Shown here in pieces: positions 48,396 through 49,815 of a stretch of 49,815 bases of DNA. The stretch covers positions 1-49,815 of the forward strand of contig DAIDJQ010000043.1 of NCBI GenBank assembly GCA_027451305.1, in the 5' to 3' direction. The first letter of the stretch is position 1; each line of letters starts with the position of its first letter. The notes beneath the pieces are model-generated. The model was given only the letters and a program-made list of their open reading frames with translations. It had not been told where the DNA came from and ran no database searches. The DNA comes from Cellulomonas sp. GTDB taxonomy: Bacteria; Actinomycetota; Actinomycetes; Actinomycetales; Cellulomonadaceae. The translations under genes and the position numbers were made by a program.

Positions 48396-49448
48396 TCAGC
48401 GGCGGACGGCAGCTGCTATCCGGAGCACCGCGCGCTCCACGGCGAACTCCGCGTCGCGGCCCTCGCCCTTGACCTCGGCATCCGCCTGCGCGACGGCTCC
48501 GATCGCGGTGGCGAGACCTTCCGGAGTCCAGCGCCGCAGCTCGGTGGCGGCTCGGTCCACCTGCCACGGCGCGAGCCCGAGCTCACGCGCGGCAGCGGCA
48601 CCGTGGCTGCGGACCGCTCCGACCTTCGCGAGCACCCGGAGGCGGGCGGCGAGGGCAGCGACGACCGGGACCGGATCCAGTCCGGTGGCGAGGGCGTGCC
48701 GCAGCAGTGCGACCGCGCGACCGGCGTCTCCGACGACGGCTGCGTCGGCCACCTGGAAGCCGGTGGCCTCCACTCGGCCGCCGTGGTAGCGCTCGACCGT
48801 CTCGGCGCCGATGAGACCACGGGTGTCGGACACGAGCTGCGCGCAGGCGGCCGACAGCTCGCGCAGGTCCGAGCCGACTGCGTCGACCAGTGCGCGGAGG
48901 GCAGCGGCATCAGCGCGGCGTCCCGCGCGACGCAGCTCGGCTGCGGCGAACGCCACCTTGTCGGAGTCCGACCTCATCGGCTCGGCCGTCACGGTAGGGA
49001 CGGCAGCCGCCTTGCAGGCCTCGAGCAGGCGCTTGCCCCGCGCACCGCCCGCGTGCCGGAGGATCACGACGACGGACCCGAGCGGGGCCGCCACGTACGC
49101 CACGGCGTCCGCCAGCAGCTCGTCGGACGCCCGTTCGAGTCCCTCGACCACCACCACCTTGTCCTCCGCGAAGAGGCTCGGGCTGGTGAGCACGGTCAGG
49201 GCTCCCGGCGTGTACTCAGCCGCGTCGACCCGCTCGACGGCGACGTCCGGCGTGGCGGCCCGGACCTGCTCGAGGATGCGCCCCACCGCGCGCTCCGCGA
49301 GAAGCGCCTCGGCTCCCTGCACCAGCACCACCGGCGCCACCGGCGCGTCCTCCCAGCCCGGCCCTGAGCTCGCAGGGCGGCCCGACGAACGGCGAGGACT
49401 CGGCACGAGCCCTAGCCTGCCAGACGGCTCCGACACGGAGCCCTCCAT
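48396..49448 (-). CDS. holA: DNA polymerase III delta subunit
   Basis: This protein of about 350 residues is the clamp-loader subunit that opens the beta clamp. The N-terminal AAA+-like domain starts VVLVQGAEALLAERAVGRIL and contains SPSLFAEDKVVVVEGLERA. The helical C-terminal region includes GSDLRELSAACAQLV, VADAAVVGDAGRAVALLRHA and LAPWQVDRAATELRRW. The first 36 residues are disordered, and the true start may be GTG 49436 (GGAGGG upstream) or GTG 49406 rather than ATG 49448. It follows comEC on the same strand, as usual. Confidence 0.94.
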   Translation of the reverse strand: MEGSVSEPSGRLGLVPSPRRSSGRPASSGPGWEDAPVAPVVLVQGAEALLAERAVGRILEQVRAATPDVAVERVDAAEYTPGALTVLTSPSLFAEDKVVVVEGLERASDELLADAVAYVAAPLGSVVVILRHAGGARGKRLLEACKAAAVPTVTAEPMRSDSDKVAFAAAELRRAGRRADAAALRALVDAVGSDLRELSAACAQLVSDTRGLIGAETVERYHGGRVEATGFQVADAAVVGDAGRAVALLRHALATGLDPVPVVAALAARLRVLAKVGAVRSHGAAAARELGLAPWQVDRAATELRRWTPEGLATAIGAVAQADAEVKGEGRDAEFAVERAVLRIAAAVRR

Positions 49449-49583
49449 GCCGTGCCGCGCTCCCCGACGGTCGCGACCGGTCGTGATGCCAGCCGCTGCG
49501 GTGGACGGGGCTCAGGGGGCAAGGCCCCGAACCGGGCGCCTCGGGCCTCGGGTCGCGGCGGCGCCTCGGTGAGACGGCACGGG

Positions 49584-49815
49584 TCAGCCTCGGCGTCGGC
49601 GAACGGGTGCGGAGCGCCGGTCGCGCCGGACGAGCAGCAGACCGGCCGCCGCGACCGAGGCGGTGACGAGCGCGACGATGCCGCCCGCCCCCGGCGCCCA
49701 GGCGAGCTGCGCCCCGGGCGCGGTCGCGGCGACCCGTGCGACGGCGGCCACCCACCAGCACGCAGCGGCCGCCAGGTGGCCGAGCACGAGTGCGGCAGGC
49801 GGGCACCACGGGGCG
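49584..49815 (-). CDS. comEC: ComEC/Rec2-family competence protein, C-terminal end (5' part outside window)
   Basis: The frame is open to the window edge. The visible 77 residues resemble the last helices of the Competence membrane domain: PPAALVLGHLAAAACWWVAA, then VARVAATAPGAQLAWAPG, another hydrophobic helix and a basic end LLVRRDRRSAPVRRRRG before TGA at 49584. Identification also rests on the conserved comEC-holA order. Most ComEC proteins continue with a metallo-beta-lactamase-like domain of about 250 residues after these helices. Only 135 bases remain before holA, so this copy lacks it. Confidence 0.75.
   Translation of the reverse strand, partial: APWCPPAALVLGHLAAAACWWVAAVARVAATAPGAQLAWAPGAGGIVALVTASVAAAGLLLVRRDRRSAPVRRRRG

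Overview
The window is about 50 kb of very high GC chromosome from an actinomycete. GC-saturated third codon positions, frequent GTG starts, 4-bp ATGA/GTGA gene overlaps and the conserved order comEC-holA-rpsT-lepA-hemW-hrcA-dnaJ-rsmE-phoH-ybeY-CNNM-era-leuA-recO-uppS-glyS-dusB-dgt-dnaG all point to Micrococcales. The maltose cluster and PPDK would suit a Cellulomonadaceae-like organism; that family assignment is inference. No tRNA, rRNA, CRISPR array or insertion sequence was recognised.

Left part (1-13.3 kb): the end of a transglutaminase-like gene, then dnaG and dgt on the minus strand. Next comes a maltodextrin operon on the minus strand (malE, malF, malG, a TraX-like membrane protein, a GH13 amylase lipoprotein). 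A divergent LacI-family regulator and an alpha-glucosidase follow. No transporter ATPase is present. A frameshifted, two-end-truncated secreted-amylase remnant lies between the alpha-glucosidase and dusB.

Middle (13.3-29.3 kb): dusB, a VOC protein, glyS, a znuACB zinc importer with a candidate Zur box, uppS, recO, and leuA preceded by a leucine-codon leader peptide and hairpin. Then a PP2C phosphatase, a membrane alpha/beta hydrolase, and the overlapping era/CNNM/ybeY/phoH operon.

Right part (29.5-44.8 kb): ppdK on the plus strand, closed by overlapping hairpins; rsmE, dnaJ and hrcA with a CIRCE element; DUF3097 and DUF4870 genes; hemW and lepA; a three-gene transglutaminase/alpha-E/ATP-grasp operon; a lone PemK/MazF-like gene; and rpsT with a 21-bp terminator stem.

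The most interesting segment is 45.0-48.4 kb, inserted between the usually neighbouring rpsT and holA. It holds an XRE-TPR regulator, an unlisted 42-residue secreted-type peptide gene just upstream of it (46473-46601, minus), inverted repeats at both promoters, and two divergent EAL-domain genes. One EAL protein has lost key catalytic residues. The other keeps them, but carries a 15-bp tandem repeat and a TTA codon. This looks like a peptide-sensing cassette coupled to c-di-GMP-type proteins; the coupling is inference. The window ends in the 3' part of a comEC that lacks the usual C-terminal metallo-beta-lactamase domain.
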